Assembly: GCA_934271245.1 (NCBI GenBank) | Contig: CAKQQY010000004.1 | Span: 1-64,000 of the forward strand | Origin: an uncultured Clostridia bacterium | Lineage (GTDB): Bacteria > Bacillota > Clostridia > Christensenellales > Borkfalkiaceae | Reading direction: 5' to 3' | Length of the DNA stretch: 64,000 nucleotides | Shown here: positions 53,470 to 62,054 of the stretch, in pieces | Layout: every line of letters begins with the position of its first letter | Numbering within the stretch: the first letter of the stretch is position 1 | The notes under the pieces: model-generated | What the model was told of the DNA's origin: nothing | The model's database searches: none | The model's input: only the letters and a program-made list of their open reading frames with translations | Translations under genes and position numbers: made by a program

Positions 53470-55320
53470 TTATTTTCCTCTTTTTAATTTATTGTAATAG
53501 TAAATGGGTAAAGCCGACCACCCGTGACACAGGCTGCCTGCGCCGTCAAAATCTTCCGCCCCTTTCAGCGTCTCCCAAAAAGACGTTGCGCCGTGTTCCA
53601 GCATATATTTATAATTTTTATTTATGTCGTCGATTATATATTTTCCGTAATCGTCCGACACCTTAAAAAGAGCGTCGTACTTAAACGATAACATAGACAG
53701 CGTACACGGAATTAAACCGCTGTTCTTATCCGCTAATTTTTCGGCAATCGTTTTCGCTCTTATACCGTCGGCAACGTCGGTTAAAATAGCATAGGAATTA
53801 ACCAGTTCGGAAAAAGGAACGTCTTTCGTCGTGTAATAAAGTCCGTCTTTTTCCGAATAGAACTCTTTATTTATTCTTTCTTTGACACGAGTATATATCC
53901 GATTATAATATTCGATATCGTTATTACGCAGTAATTCGCACGCTTTTATCATTGATTTTATCGCAATCAAAAAGGTTAAATTCAACGCGCAGTCGTACGG
54001 ATAAGATACGTTGTCGAGGGTCGGATTCCATTCGTAAAAATTCCAGAAATCTTTTCCGAAAAAGTTTTGCACCAAATCTTCTTTTATGTTTTCGATAAAC
54101 ACGTTCAGCACTTCTTTTAATTTAGGGCAGTATTTTGCTATCAAGGAAGTATCTTTGGTATATTCGGCATATTCTTCCATTGCGACGATATAAAAAAGAG
54201 AGAACGACGGGATTACCAAAGTACAGGACGTGGGAACGGTTATAGAAATCATTTTCGTCGCGTTTCTGTCTTCGCTCATCAGTTTCAACGCGGCGTATTG
54301 ATATTCGTTATTGTTAAACACCGTATACCCGTATCTCATCTGAAAGCGACTGTCCAACGCATAAAAAGCCTGCTCCCGCCAAGGACAATCGTAATAATGT
54401 TCAAACGCGTTAAGTTTTAACGTTTTTATCGAAGTATTATAAATTTTTTCTTCCAAACTATTCAGATTCAATAAATTATCTTTAAATCTGAAAGGATATT
54501 CGCAAGGTATAACGCCGATTTCTATAATATCGGCATCTGAATCGACTTGCAAATATCTGCAACCTATTTTTCTGAACGGATTGAAAACTTCTTGTTTTCC
54601 GCAAGAAGTAACTTCGAACGAGAAATCTCTCCCCCCGATTATTCTCGGAACTTCGTCTTTTATTAAATGCTCGGAAAAGGAAATCGTCGTCAATACTTTA
54701 CCCGACGAATTCACTTCCATATAAAAAAGCCCGACCGTTTCTTCACCTAAATCGTAAACGTTATCCGCAATCTTTTTCGCCGCCTTTTTTGGCAAAAACC
54801 TCAATAATTCGGTTTTCCGTAAAGTCGGTTCAGAAACCGACTCTATCTCTTTGGAATTTTGAAATTCACGTTTTTTCATCGTGTAATCCAAAGAAAAGGA
54901 ATAACCTATTTGCTGCGTGATAAGTTTTCTTTTTTCGTTTACAAAATACGGCAGTAGTCTTGATTTTGTCTCTTTGCCGGACGAAACAATCACCTTATCG
55001 TCAGAAATAATATCGAAACATACGCGCGGTGTCGCGACGTAATGGCAAAAGTTGTAATCCCCCTGATACCAGACCTGAACGGAAAAAGTGTTTTTACCCG
55101 CCTTTAAATATTTCGTTATATCTATTTTGTCATATACCTTATACCAGGGAAAATCGGCGTATTGCCCTGCGTAAACAAACGTATCGTTGACATAAATTGC
55201 GTATTCGGTGTCGGCAGATATTTCGATTCGGGCGCTGTCTTTTGGTTTAAATTCTCCGACAAATTCGGCGTAAGTATCGTTTTTTGTTTCTTGATTCAAC
55301 CAGATCCATTTACCTTGCAT
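53470..55320 (-). CDS. GH78-like alpha-L-rhamnosidase family protein
   Basis: This 616-residue cytoplasmic protein has N-terminal beta domains (about 1-280) and an (alpha/alpha)6 barrel. The segment YYDCPWREQAFYALDSRFQ (about 309-327) matches the GH78 DCPxRE-type catalytic region, and GATSFWETLKG near the C terminus matches the second conserved motif with its glutamate. The ATG at 55320 follows GGGAG; a start seven codons earlier overlaps that ribosome site. It is the first gene of the operon and has a consensus promoter. A rhamnose-type product would suit the HpcH/HpaI aldolase encoded at 62054. Confidence 0.85.
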   Translation of the reverse strand: MQGKWIWLNQETKNDTYAEFVGEFKPKDSARIEISADTEYAIYVNDTFVYAGQYADFPWYKVYDKIDITKYLKAGKNTFSVQVWYQGDYNFCHYVATPRVCFDIISDDKVIVSSGKETKSRLLPYFVNEKRKLITQQIGYSFSLDYTMKKREFQNSKEIESVSEPTLRKTELLRFLPKKAAKKIADNVYDLGEETVGLFYMEVNSSGKVLTTISFSEHLIKDEVPRIIGGRDFSFEVTSCGKQEVFNPFRKIGCRYLQVDSDADIIEIGVIPCEYPFRFKDNLLNLNSLEEKIYNTSIKTLKLNAFEHYYDCPWREQAFYALDSRFQMRYGYTVFNNNEYQYAALKLMSEDRNATKMISITVPTSCTLVIPSFSLFYIVAMEEYAEYTKDTSLIAKYCPKLKEVLNVFIENIKEDLVQNFFGKDFWNFYEWNPTLDNVSYPYDCALNLTFLIAIKSMIKACELLRNNDIEYYNRIYTRVKERINKEFYSEKDGLYYTTKDVPFSELVNSYAILTDVADGIRAKTIAEKLADKNSGLIPCTLSMLSFKYDALFKVSDDYGKYIIDDINKNYKYMLEHGATSFWETLKGAEDFDGAGSLCHGWSALPIYYYNKLKRGK

Positions 55321-55345
55321 AATTTTTTCTCCCGTCGGCATTTAT

Positions 55346-55374
55346 ATTGTAATATTTGTTATCTTTTATGTCAA
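55346..55374 (-). promoter_or_regulatory. Promoter of the GH78-GH2-RpiB operon
   Basis: On the minus strand a perfect TTGACA (55374-55369) is followed after 17 bases by TACAAT (55351-55346), 26 bases before the start codon. Confidence 0.85.
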
Positions 55375-55395
55375 CATTAACCTGTTTCTTTTTTA

Positions 55396-55411
55396 TCTCA
55401 TTTTTTGATAT
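55396..55411 (-). promoter_or_regulatory. Shared motif B, GH78 operon copy
   Basis: TCTCATTTTTTGATAT on the plus strand is identical to 58328-58343. It begins 22 bases beyond the upstream edge of the -35 element, the same distance as at the other locus. This is a candidate activator site. Confidence 0.6.
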
Positions 55412-55413
55412 TT

Positions 55414-55456
55414 AAAAAAACAGAGGCTGTCAAAAGACAACCCCTGCTGTTTTTTA
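55414..55456. terminator. Terminator of the 827-residue exoprotein gene
   Basis: AAAAAACAG with CTGTTTTTT, plus inner GG/CC and CTGTC/GACAA pairs, form a bulged stem flanked by A- and T-tracts. It starts just past the stop codon at 55465 and is close to symmetrical. Confidence 0.75.
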
Positions 55457-56031
55457 TCGTATTATCATTCCGTGATTATCCCGGTATAATTTTCCCTTAT
55501 ATATGCCGTCGCGTCTTCGCCCGTCTTTAAGGTTACGTTGCTGTACGTTACGACCGTTCCCCAGCAACTGCTCTCCGCAAGTCCGAATCTGAACGCCGTA
55601 CCAGCCGCGTAACTTCCGCTCGCTTTAAGGTGTCCGTTCGTTACCGAAACGGGCATCGTATAACAGTTACTGAAATTACCCGTGCATAATTCTCCGTCAA
55701 CGTATAAGTAAATCGTGTCGTTATAAAGTATCAAGGTCAAATCGGCGTATAATTTTTCGGCGGTAAAGATATTCGTACTCGTAAAATATTCTCTGCCTTT
55801 ATTATATCCGTCTTCTTCACAATTACCTACTGCGCTTAATATCTTATTCTTATTGATGTAGAATTGAATACAATTTTCCTGCGCCGTCAAATCTTCGTCC
55901 GCGCTCATCGTAAAGCCTATCATAGCGTTATCGTCTACGTACGGAACGGTGATTCTCGCCGACAATACCGCTACCGTTGTCGCTTCTCCCGAAAAATAGT
56001 AATACCCCGGCGCTTTCTTTATGAACGCTTC
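55456..56031 (-). repeat. Segmental duplication, copy 1
   Basis: These 576 bases match 63425-64000 with a constant offset of 7969, no gaps and four visible mismatches, all within about 100 bases of the 55456 end. The copy covers most of the last laminin-G-like module of the exoprotein plus 13 bases beyond its stop region (ATGATAATACGAT), which correspond to the first codons of the SGNH hydrolase gene in copy 2. The duplication continues past the window edge in copy 2. Confidence 0.9.
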
Positions 56032-57948
56032 GTACGCTACCGCTTTATTGTTATAATTATTGCCGTTCTTTACAAAATTTTTGGATACGGAATTATCTAT
56101 CAGCCCCTTATACAATTTATTCGTTTTGATTTCGTTCAGACCGTCTTCGCCCGTCTTTAAGGATACTTCGCTATACGTTACGACCGTTCTCCAACAACTG
56201 CTCTCCGCAAGTCCGAATCTGAACGCGGTGCCTACTGCGTAACTTCCGCTCTCTTTAAGGTGTCCGCTCGTTACGGAAACGGGCATCGTATAACAGTTAC
56301 TGAAATTACCCGTGCACATTTCTCCGTCGACGTATAAGTAAATCGTATCGTTATAAAATACCAGGCTCAAATCGGCGTATAATTTTTCGGCGGTAAAGAT
56401 ATTCGTACTCGTGAAATATTCTCTTCCTTTATTATATCCGTTTTCACAGTTACCGACTGCGCTCAATATCTTACTCTTACCTATATAGAATTGAATACAG
56501 TTTGTTTGCGATCCTAAATTATCGTCCGCGCTCATCGTAAAGCCTATCATGGCGTTATCGTCTACGTACGGAACGGTAATTCTCGCCGACAATACCGCAA
56601 TCGTTGACGCTTCGTTAGAGAAGTAATAATACCCGGGCGCTTTCTTTGTAAACGCTTCGTACTCTACCGACGTATTGCTGTAAACGTTGCCGTTCTTTAC
56701 CATATTTTTTACAAATACTTCCGTCTTTTCAAACACGGCGGTATACGTTGCGTCTCCGGTGACGCCGACAACTTCCGGAGTCCAACCGACAAAGTTTGTA
56801 TATCTGGTCGTATCCGTTATAAAATCGGCAGGCGACTCGCCGTCGTACGTCGGAGTTTCGCCGTATTTAACGTTTTCGTCTGTTTCCAGAATCGTTCCGT
56901 CGGCATTTTTCCAGGTGATTGTAAAAAGTTTATCGACTGCGGTATACTTTGCGGTTAACGTTACCGATTCGTTAAACACGGTGTCTGTCGTAACTCTCGT
57001 TTCACCGTTAAACCAACCGTCAAATCTGTAAGTTTTATCAACTTCTTCCGCTTTCGTCGGGTCATTCGGAAGTTCGGAAATTTTTTCGCCTTCTAATATT
57101 TTTATTGTTTCTTCGGCTTCGCCGTTTGCTTTATCGAAAGTAATTACGATTTCCTTTTTTATCGCGGGTTTATTTTCTTCGTTGGTAATTTCTTTTGTGG
57201 CAGTCACGCCGTCTCTTACTATGACCGTTTTACCCTTAAACGCGTTACTTGTATTGACCTTATCGATTAAAGTATCGTAATCTTTACCGTTTTCTACCAC
57301 GATAGGATTCGCTTTTTCTCCAAACCAACCGTAGTTTTCAAATATCGTGTCGACGTTTTTAAAGTCGGCGTCGAAAATTGCCGACGTTATTACCCCGTAC
57401 TGCGAGCGTGTAATATTATCTATACTTCTTTCGCCCGTCTCGTCAGCCCCCTTGGGGAATTCCGCGTATTTATAAACAGGTGTTTCCGCGGTATTATCCA
57501 CGATAAACGCTATGCACGCCAAATTCCGTCCGACCAGCACGGCGCTCGCTTTATATAAATTCACTATACAAACGTTAGCGTAGTAATATTCGCCGTCTTT
57601 ATAAATTTTTGTTTCGTCAAGTTTTCCGCCGATTTTATTTTGCATATTTACGTAATTATTCGTATAATCTGCAAAATCTTCTGCATACGTAATATATGCG
57701 TGTAGCTCAACTTTGTTTTCTTTATCGTTGGTTACGATTTTATCGTACGTGGATTTATCGAATCTGACTTTGAATCTTAATCCGTCTTTTCCCAACTTTA
57801 AGTTTGCGCCGTACGCCATTTCGAAAGAGCCTGTTTCTTCTGCCATAACTTTGCCCGTTGAAAAAGACACCGAAAGACACAACGTACACGTTACCAAAAG
57901 CAATAAGATTAAAATCGATATACGTTTTTTGTTTTTACTCATTTTCAT
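55465..57948 (-). CDS. Secreted modular exoprotein with InlB-type repeats and two laminin-G-like modules
   Basis: This 827-residue protein has a signal peptide (about 1-35, ending KVMAEE). Residues 40-210 form the same N-terminal domain as the exoprotein at 34143 (DGLRFKVRFD; YYANVCIVNLY). Two InlB/Flg_new-type repeats follow (about 262-337 and 341-408, with RFDGWFNGE and NFVGWTPEV). Residues about 413-625 and 627-827 are tandem copies of a jelly-roll module (KNG-NxY, APGYYYFS, ARITVPYVDDNAMIGFTMSAD, YADLxLxxYNDTIYLYVDGE). No sortase motif or enzyme domain is seen. A 39-residue peptide gene precedes it by 23 bases. It likely binds glycans or surfaces outside the cell. Confidence 0.75.
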   Translation of the reverse strand: MKMSKNKKRISILILLLLVTCTLCLSVSFSTGKVMAEETGSFEMAYGANLKLGKDGLRFKVRFDKSTYDKIVTNDKENKVELHAYITYAEDFADYTNNYVNMQNKIGGKLDETKIYKDGEYYYANVCIVNLYKASAVLVGRNLACIAFIVDNTAETPVYKYAEFPKGADETGERSIDNITRSQYGVITSAIFDADFKNVDTIFENYGWFGEKANPIVVENGKDYDTLIDKVNTSNAFKGKTVIVRDGVTATKEITNEENKPAIKKEIVITFDKANGEAEETIKILEGEKISELPNDPTKAEEVDKTYRFDGWFNGETRVTTDTVFNESVTLTAKYTAVDKLFTITWKNADGTILETDENVKYGETPTYDGESPADFITDTTRYTNFVGWTPEVVGVTGDATYTAVFEKTEVFVKNMVKNGNVYSNTSVEYEAFTKKAPGYYYFSNEASTIAVLSARITVPYVDDNAMIGFTMSADDNLGSQTNCIQFYIGKSKILSAVGNCENGYNKGREYFTSTNIFTAEKLYADLSLVFYNDTIYLYVDGEMCTGNFSNCYTMPVSVTSGHLKESGSYAVGTAFRFGLAESSCWRTVVTYSEVSLKTGEDGLNEIKTNKLYKGLIDNSVSKNFVKNGNNYNNKAVAYEAFIKKAPGYYYFSGEATTVAVLSARITVPYVDDNAMIGFTMSADEDLTAQENCIQFYINKNKILSAVGNCEEDGYNKGREYFTSTNIFTAEKLYADLTLILYNDTIYLYVDGELCTGNFSNCYTMPVSVTNGHLKASGSYAAGTAFRFGLAESSCWGTVVTYSNVTLKTGEDATAYIRENYTGIITE

Positions 57949-57971
57949 TTTCCCCCTGATTCCGTAATTGT

Positions 57972-58091
57972 TTAAGGAATAAGCCCGCCTGCGTCATAAT
58001 CGTTATCTTTGGCCTCGTCGTTGCTTGCCGCCATCACCTCGACTTTTAAAAAGTCGATAAGCGCCAAATCCGGTTTTTCGTAATTCTTCAT
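57972..58091 (-). CDS. Small peptide gene preceding the 827-residue exoprotein
   Basis: This 39-codon gene starts at ATG 58091, five bases from GGAGGG (58096-58101). It encodes MKNYEKPDLALIDFLKVEVM followed by AASNDEAKDNDYDAGGLIP. The first part, with K-x-Y-x-K, a hydrophobic stretch, Phe and E/D-V-M/L-A-x-S-N, aligns with the 47-residue peptide at 35888. The C-terminal half is acidic with DND and GG. A longer in-frame reading (to 58208) crosses palindromic leader sequence and is rejected. There is no signal peptide. I do not recognise a named family. Its leader is structured and carries shared motif B. Confidence 0.75.
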   Translation of the reverse strand: MKNYEKPDLALIDFLKVEVMAASNDEAKDNDYDAGGLIP

Positions 58092-58123
58092 TTTTCCCTC
58101 CGTATATAATTTTTTTATACTTC

Positions 58124-58206
58124 CGCGCGGAGATTCCGCGCGATAATCCATATTAAGCGTTTTTGCCCGACAAAAAGTTTTGTCGGGCAAAGGGCATGCC
58201 CTTTGC
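58124..58206 (-). promoter_or_regulatory. Structured leader with three hairpins before the 39-residue peptide gene
   Basis: Three strong stems lie between the predicted transcript start and the start codon: CGCGCGG with CCGCGCG (58124-58142), TTTGCCCGACAAAA with its complement (58162-58191), and the 20-base palindrome GCAAAGGGCATGCCCTTTGC (58187-58206). The last two share bases and so cannot both form fully. None ends in a U-tract on the minus strand. It may be a regulatory leader or a copy of an extragenic palindromic repeat. Confidence 0.45.
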
Positions 58207-58278
58207 AAAAAGTTTTAAATGGTTTTTATTGACGTAAATTGCGTTTAATACGACAATCCCTTAAACCTTTCTAATTAC

Positions 58279-58306
58279 AGCATAATTCCGCCAAAAAATA
58301 AATCAA
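58279..58306 (-). promoter_or_regulatory. Proposed promoter of the peptide-exoprotein unit
   Basis: On the minus strand TTGATT (58306-58301) is followed after 16 bases by TATGCT (58284-58279). It is a weak promoter, consistent with activation through the shared motif upstream. The leader is about 180 bases. Confidence 0.45.
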
Positions 58307-58327
58307 TAGCAAAATAGCGTTTTTTTG

Positions 58328-58343
58328 TCTCATTTTTTGATAT
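58328..58343 (-). promoter_or_regulatory. Shared motif B, peptide-exoprotein copy
   Basis: TCTCATTTTTTGATAT on the plus strand is identical over 16 bases to 55396-55411. It begins 22 bases beyond the proposed -35, as at the GH78 operon. Confidence 0.6.
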
Positions 58344-58398
58344 AAATATGCCGTTTATGTATCATTTCAAATAATAATTCGTTTTTTTACGAAAAAAA

Positions 58399-59679
58399 TC
58401 ACAAATCGATTTTTATACATTTATCTTCCTTTCTGCTTCTATCCGCCGCGTAAACGCATTCGTGACCGTTGATAGAATCGGAAATATCCGTAGAAGAAAT
58501 ACTCGGTTCTTCCCCGCGCATACGCTTTACGAAATCGCGCATTAAACCCATATCTCCGCCGCCGTGACCGACGCCCGCTTCTATTTTTGCCATAACGTCT
58601 ACTTCTTCTTGTTTATACCAACTCGATTCGAAATCGAATTTTCTTATATAATACTTATTGTCTTCAAAGAAACCTTCTATTTCGCCTTGCGTACCTATAA
58701 CGTGAATTTTTCTCCCCGGTCTTGCCACTGCGGATAGTAGCGAATGAAATGCCGTTGAGCCGTTATTAAACTTTAACATTACGCCCTGATGGTCAACAAG
58801 GTCCGTATCCGTTTTATACGCGCAAACCCCCATCGGGTCATCTGTCTTTAACGCCTGTAATTTTTCCTCTTCGGTAATATCTTCATAATTTTTCTTTATC
58901 CCCCGATACGTTAAAAACGAAAACAGAGAATTCTTGATATATAAAGATTTCGCGCTGAATCTGCAAGTATCGATATACGGGCATCCGTCGTAACATCTCT
59001 CGGGGCTTCCCTTCGGCGCCTTTTCGGGAACGATAAAGTTTCTGCCTCCGAAACTTACAACTTCGTTCGGCGTGGTTGCGTTATTAAGCCAACAGATAAG
59101 GTCTATATCGTGGCAACATTTAGCCAGAAGATAACTGCTGCCGCATCTTTTTTCGTTATTCCATTTTCCACGAATAAAAGAAGTGGATGCATGGCATACC
59201 CCTACGAGTTCGCTGGTTTCCATATGCACGATTTCGCCGATTTTACCGTCTAATATGTCTTTCTTTATTGAACTATAAAACGGCGTGTAACGAAGAACGT
59301 GGCAAACCATCATAATTCTGTTATTGTTTTTTGCAACGTCTCTCAACTCTTCGAGTTGTTTTGCATTGTTTACAACGGGTTTTTCAACCAAAACGTTATA
59401 GCCGAGTCGTAACAGCGTTTTTGCCTGCGAATAGTGAAGTAAATCCATAGTCGCGACAATCGCGCAGTCCGCAATTTTACCGAGTTTTACTAATTCGTCA
59501 AAACTATATATACATTGCTCGTCTGTTAAATTGAACTTTTCCCGGGCAAGTCCCATTCTGTATTCGTCAGGGTCAACGACCGCTTTAATTTCTAATTCCT
59601 CGGGATATTTTTTCGCGTAGTCGGCATAAATACTTCCTCTGTCGCCATAACCGACAATCACCGTCGTAACTTTTTTCAT
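58399..59679 (-). CDS. Gfo/Idh/MocA family oxidoreductase
   Basis: This 426-residue NAD(P)-dependent enzyme shows the Rossmann start VIVGYGDRG (8-15), EKP (99-101) with the catalytic lysine, and HDIDL (190-194) with the active-site histidine. A CYDGCPYIDTC cluster (cysteines 229, 233 and 239) is an unusual insert that could bind metal. The family oxidises or isomerises sugars and cyclitols, and some members act as glycosidases by a redox route. It is the last gene of the esterase-aldolase operon, four bases after the sialate-O-acetylesterase-like gene. Its substrate is unknown. Confidence 0.88.
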   Translation of the reverse strand: MKKVTTVIVGYGDRGSIYADYAKKYPEELEIKAVVDPDEYRMGLAREKFNLTDEQCIYSFDELVKLGKIADCAIVATMDLLHYSQAKTLLRLGYNVLVEKPVVNNAKQLEELRDVAKNNNRIMMVCHVLRYTPFYSSIKKDILDGKIGEIVHMETSELVGVCHASTSFIRGKWNNEKRCGSSYLLAKCCHDIDLICWLNNATTPNEVVSFGGRNFIVPEKAPKGSPERCYDGCPYIDTCRFSAKSLYIKNSLFSFLTYRGIKKNYEDITEEEKLQALKTDDPMGVCAYKTDTDLVDHQGVMLKFNNGSTAFHSLLSAVARPGRKIHVIGTQGEIEGFFEDNKYYIRKFDFESSWYKQEEVDVMAKIEAGVGHGGGDMGLMRDFVKRMRGEEPSISSTDISDSINGHECVYAADRSRKEDKCIKIDL

Positions 59680-59683
59680 TTCC

Positions 59684-61324
59684 TTATACCTTCTTTTTCA
59701 ATTTAATAATCGGAATAATTGCAAACGCCGCAAATAAGGGTAATCCGTTTATTGTTCCGTTGCACCCCGAACTTTCCTCTTTTGTCGGTTCGTTTTCGTT
59801 TTCCCGAGCATTTTTATATATTATTTCAAGTTTGTTTTCTTCGCCGTAAATAATCTGATATTTACCGTTTTCGCTTGCCGTGATTTCTTTGTCGTTGAAT
59901 TTTACCGTATCGACTTCATAACCCGTATACGGTCTGATGTCCACGGTTACCCGTGTTCCTATTTTTTGTTTTAAGGCGTTGGGAGTCGTTATCACACGAC
60001 CTTTGGAAGAATCGTTGACAATCTTTAAAACTCTCGCGTCTTCTTCAAAATAAATCGAAACCAGATACCTTATAGGATTATTTAATTCTGAAACGTCAAG
60101 CGTCATCTGATTATTCTGATAAGACGTAACGGGATATCCGCTTTGCCCTTTATAATAATATTTTTTATCGTTTACGATAACCGAAGACAATTTATATCCC
60201 GAATCTGCTTTTATGTCGCTTATTATAATCTGATTGTTTTGGTAAATTACGTCAGCCGTACCGTTGGCGCAAGTCAACTTTACTTTTCCGTCGGTACTTT
60301 CCTCCATAGAAAGAAGTTTCTCCGCAAATCTTTCGCCCAACGTAATATCGTCTTTGCTATTAAAGTGATACTGATCTGTTCCCACGTTTACGATCTTTCC
60401 GTTCGCGTCATACTTCGTGATAATCAAATCGCTCGTTTCAATCGTTTCGACATAATCCATATCCCTCGCTACCTTATCCTGAAGAGCGTTGATAACGGGA
60501 ACGCCGGGGTTATCGGGAGTTGCAAACGTCGTTGCGATTTTACCGATAACAAAACGCATATCGATTGTTTTTTCGTCCCCGGTAACAGAATAAATATCGT
60601 TTCTGATATCCGTTATAAATTGTTTTAACAAAACGGCGTAATCCTTTCCTGCCCCCGTACAGCCCAAGCCGACGTCCTGTTCGCCCTGCATCCATACCAT
60701 TCCTTTGACAACCGGGTTATATCCGTTTTGTTTAAGTTGAGTGTATACTTTCTTAAAATTCTCTACAAAAAGTTTATATAAGTAACCCGTATACGTTTCA
60801 TTTAAAACAGTATTATTCAGATCGGGTTCGTACCCTTCGCTCCACAACGAACGCGGATACCAGTTTCCGTATGACCCGCGATAAACGGCAGGTTCGTCCT
60901 GCAAACACGTTCCGCCCGCGGCGGTCTTGAAAATAAACGCTTTATTTTCAGACGTGTAGGCGTTGTTTAAGACTTTCGCCATACCGTATTCCGGTCCCAT
61001 ACATGCGATATTCGTACCGTACCCCGCTGATACGTATTTTTTAAAATCCGTATATTCAAGCCAGTTTTGTCCGACTCCGCCGGTAATATATTTGTCGGTT
61101 TGTCCGGCATACATTACGTTATTGAATTTAACGTTCTTTTCTTGTTCGGACAAACCCGAAATCGTCGTATAACCGGCGGCGTTGCTTTGTCCGCCTATCA
61201 GATACATATCTATATTTTTGGAAACAGACGTTTCAGCCTTTGTATAACTTAATTTTGACAGAAAAGCCACGTTTGCAAAGCACAACGCAACAGCCATCAG
61301 AACAGGTATAATTGCCTTTTTCAT
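59684..61324 (-). CDS. Secreted sialate-O-acetylesterase-like carbohydrate esterase
   Basis: This 546-residue protein has a signal peptide (about 1-33) and a SASA/SGNH esterase domain: GGQSNAAG (about 44-51) with the nucleophile serine, WMQGEQDV and DQYHFN with the catalytic histidine. It likely removes acetyl groups from sugars outside the cell. Residues about 340-510 hold two beta-rich repeats (InlB or similar, VTTPNALKQKIGTRVTVDIRPYTGYE). The C terminus is GCNGTINGLP, a hydrophobic stretch and KLKKKV, like a membrane-anchoring sorting tail. The ATG at 61324 follows GAGG; an in-frame TTG at 61339 is not preferred. Confidence 0.82.
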   Translation of the reverse strand: MKKAIIPVLMAVALCFANVAFLSKLSYTKAETSVSKNIDMYLIGGQSNAAGYTTISGLSEQEKNVKFNNVMYAGQTDKYITGGVGQNWLEYTDFKKYVSAGYGTNIACMGPEYGMAKVLNNAYTSENKAFIFKTAAGGTCLQDEPAVYRGSYGNWYPRSLWSEGYEPDLNNTVLNETYTGYLYKLFVENFKKVYTQLKQNGYNPVVKGMVWMQGEQDVGLGCTGAGKDYAVLLKQFITDIRNDIYSVTGDEKTIDMRFVIGKIATTFATPDNPGVPVINALQDKVARDMDYVETIETSDLIITKYDANGKIVNVGTDQYHFNSKDDITLGERFAEKLLSMEESTDGKVKLTCANGTADVIYQNNQIIISDIKADSGYKLSSVIVNDKKYYYKGQSGYPVTSYQNNQMTLDVSELNNPIRYLVSIYFEEDARVLKIVNDSSKGRVITTPNALKQKIGTRVTVDIRPYTGYEVDTVKFNDKEITASENGKYQIIYGEENKLEIIYKNARENENEPTKEESSGCNGTINGLPLFAAFAIIPIIKLKKKV

Positions 61325-61328
61325 AACA

Positions 61329-62054
61329 TTAATCCTCAAACATTTTTTCTAAAAGTTTTATGGCCATATAATAATGCAACTCTCTGACGGGATGATTTAA
61401 TTTGTTTGCCAGCAACTCCGTGGTGTCGACATGATTATCTTTCATCAGTTTCCACGTTTTTCTGACGTCGCAAACTTTAATATTTCTCTCGTCGCATTCT
61501 TTAATTGCTTCTTCAAAATATTTATCCAACAACCCGTCGTTCTGAATCTTTGCAAAATCTTTTGACAAGTCAATAAACAACTTATCTTTAAGAGTATGGC
61601 TCGTGTGGTCGCACATGTAATTCTGAGTCAGAAAAATCGCTTCGCTTCCGATACTCAATATCTTATCGAACATCTCGCCTAAATTTTTCTTATATTGCTC
61701 AATGCCTTTTTCTCCTTTTACGGAATCGTTCAGACCAAAAGACACAACAACCAAATCGGGACGGTGCGATAAAACGTTCTGTTCAAGATTATTTAATCCC
61801 GTCGACGTATCTGCGCCGTTCATTCCCGCATTGACGTAATCGATCTGCACACACGGATATAACAAGGACATAATTTCTTCAAATCTTTTTACATATCCGC
61901 TTTTGGAATCAAACACAGTCGTAAGCGAGTTTTCGCCCACCGCCTCACACTCAAAACACCCTTGCGTTACGCTGTCGCCGATAAAAGCGATTACGGGAAT
62001 CTGCGTATTGTAAATATCTTGTTGCCGACGGATAATTTTTTTTAATACTTTCAT
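61329..62054 (-). CDS. SGNH/GDSL hydrolase
   Basis: This 241-residue cytoplasmic protein shows the SGNH blocks: FIGDSVTQG (S28), NAGMNGADTSTG, VVSFGLNDS and a C-terminal NHPVRELHYYMA with the catalytic histidine. It is probably a carbohydrate or acyl esterase acting with the secreted esterase in the same operon. The ATG at 62054 overlaps the aldolase stop (TAATG). A longer in-frame reading to 62165 lies inside the aldolase gene and is rejected. Confidence 0.85.
   Translation of the reverse strand: MKVLKKIIRRQQDIYNTQIPVIAFIGDSVTQGCFECEAVGENSLTTVFDSKSGYVKRFEEIMSLLYPCVQIDYVNAGMNGADTSTGLNNLEQNVLSHRPDLVVVSFGLNDSVKGEKGIEQYKKNLGEMFDKILSIGSEAIFLTQNYMCDHTSHTLKDKLFIDLSKDFAKIQNDGLLDKYFEEAIKECDERNIKVCDVRKTWKLMKDNHVDTTELLANKLNHPVRELHYYMAIKLLEKMFED

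Noticed and set aside
58092..58208. Longer 78-residue version of the 39-residue peptide
   Set aside because: The extra 39 codons run through palindromic leader sequence and the longer version lacks a ribosome site; the ATG at 58091 has GGAGGG.
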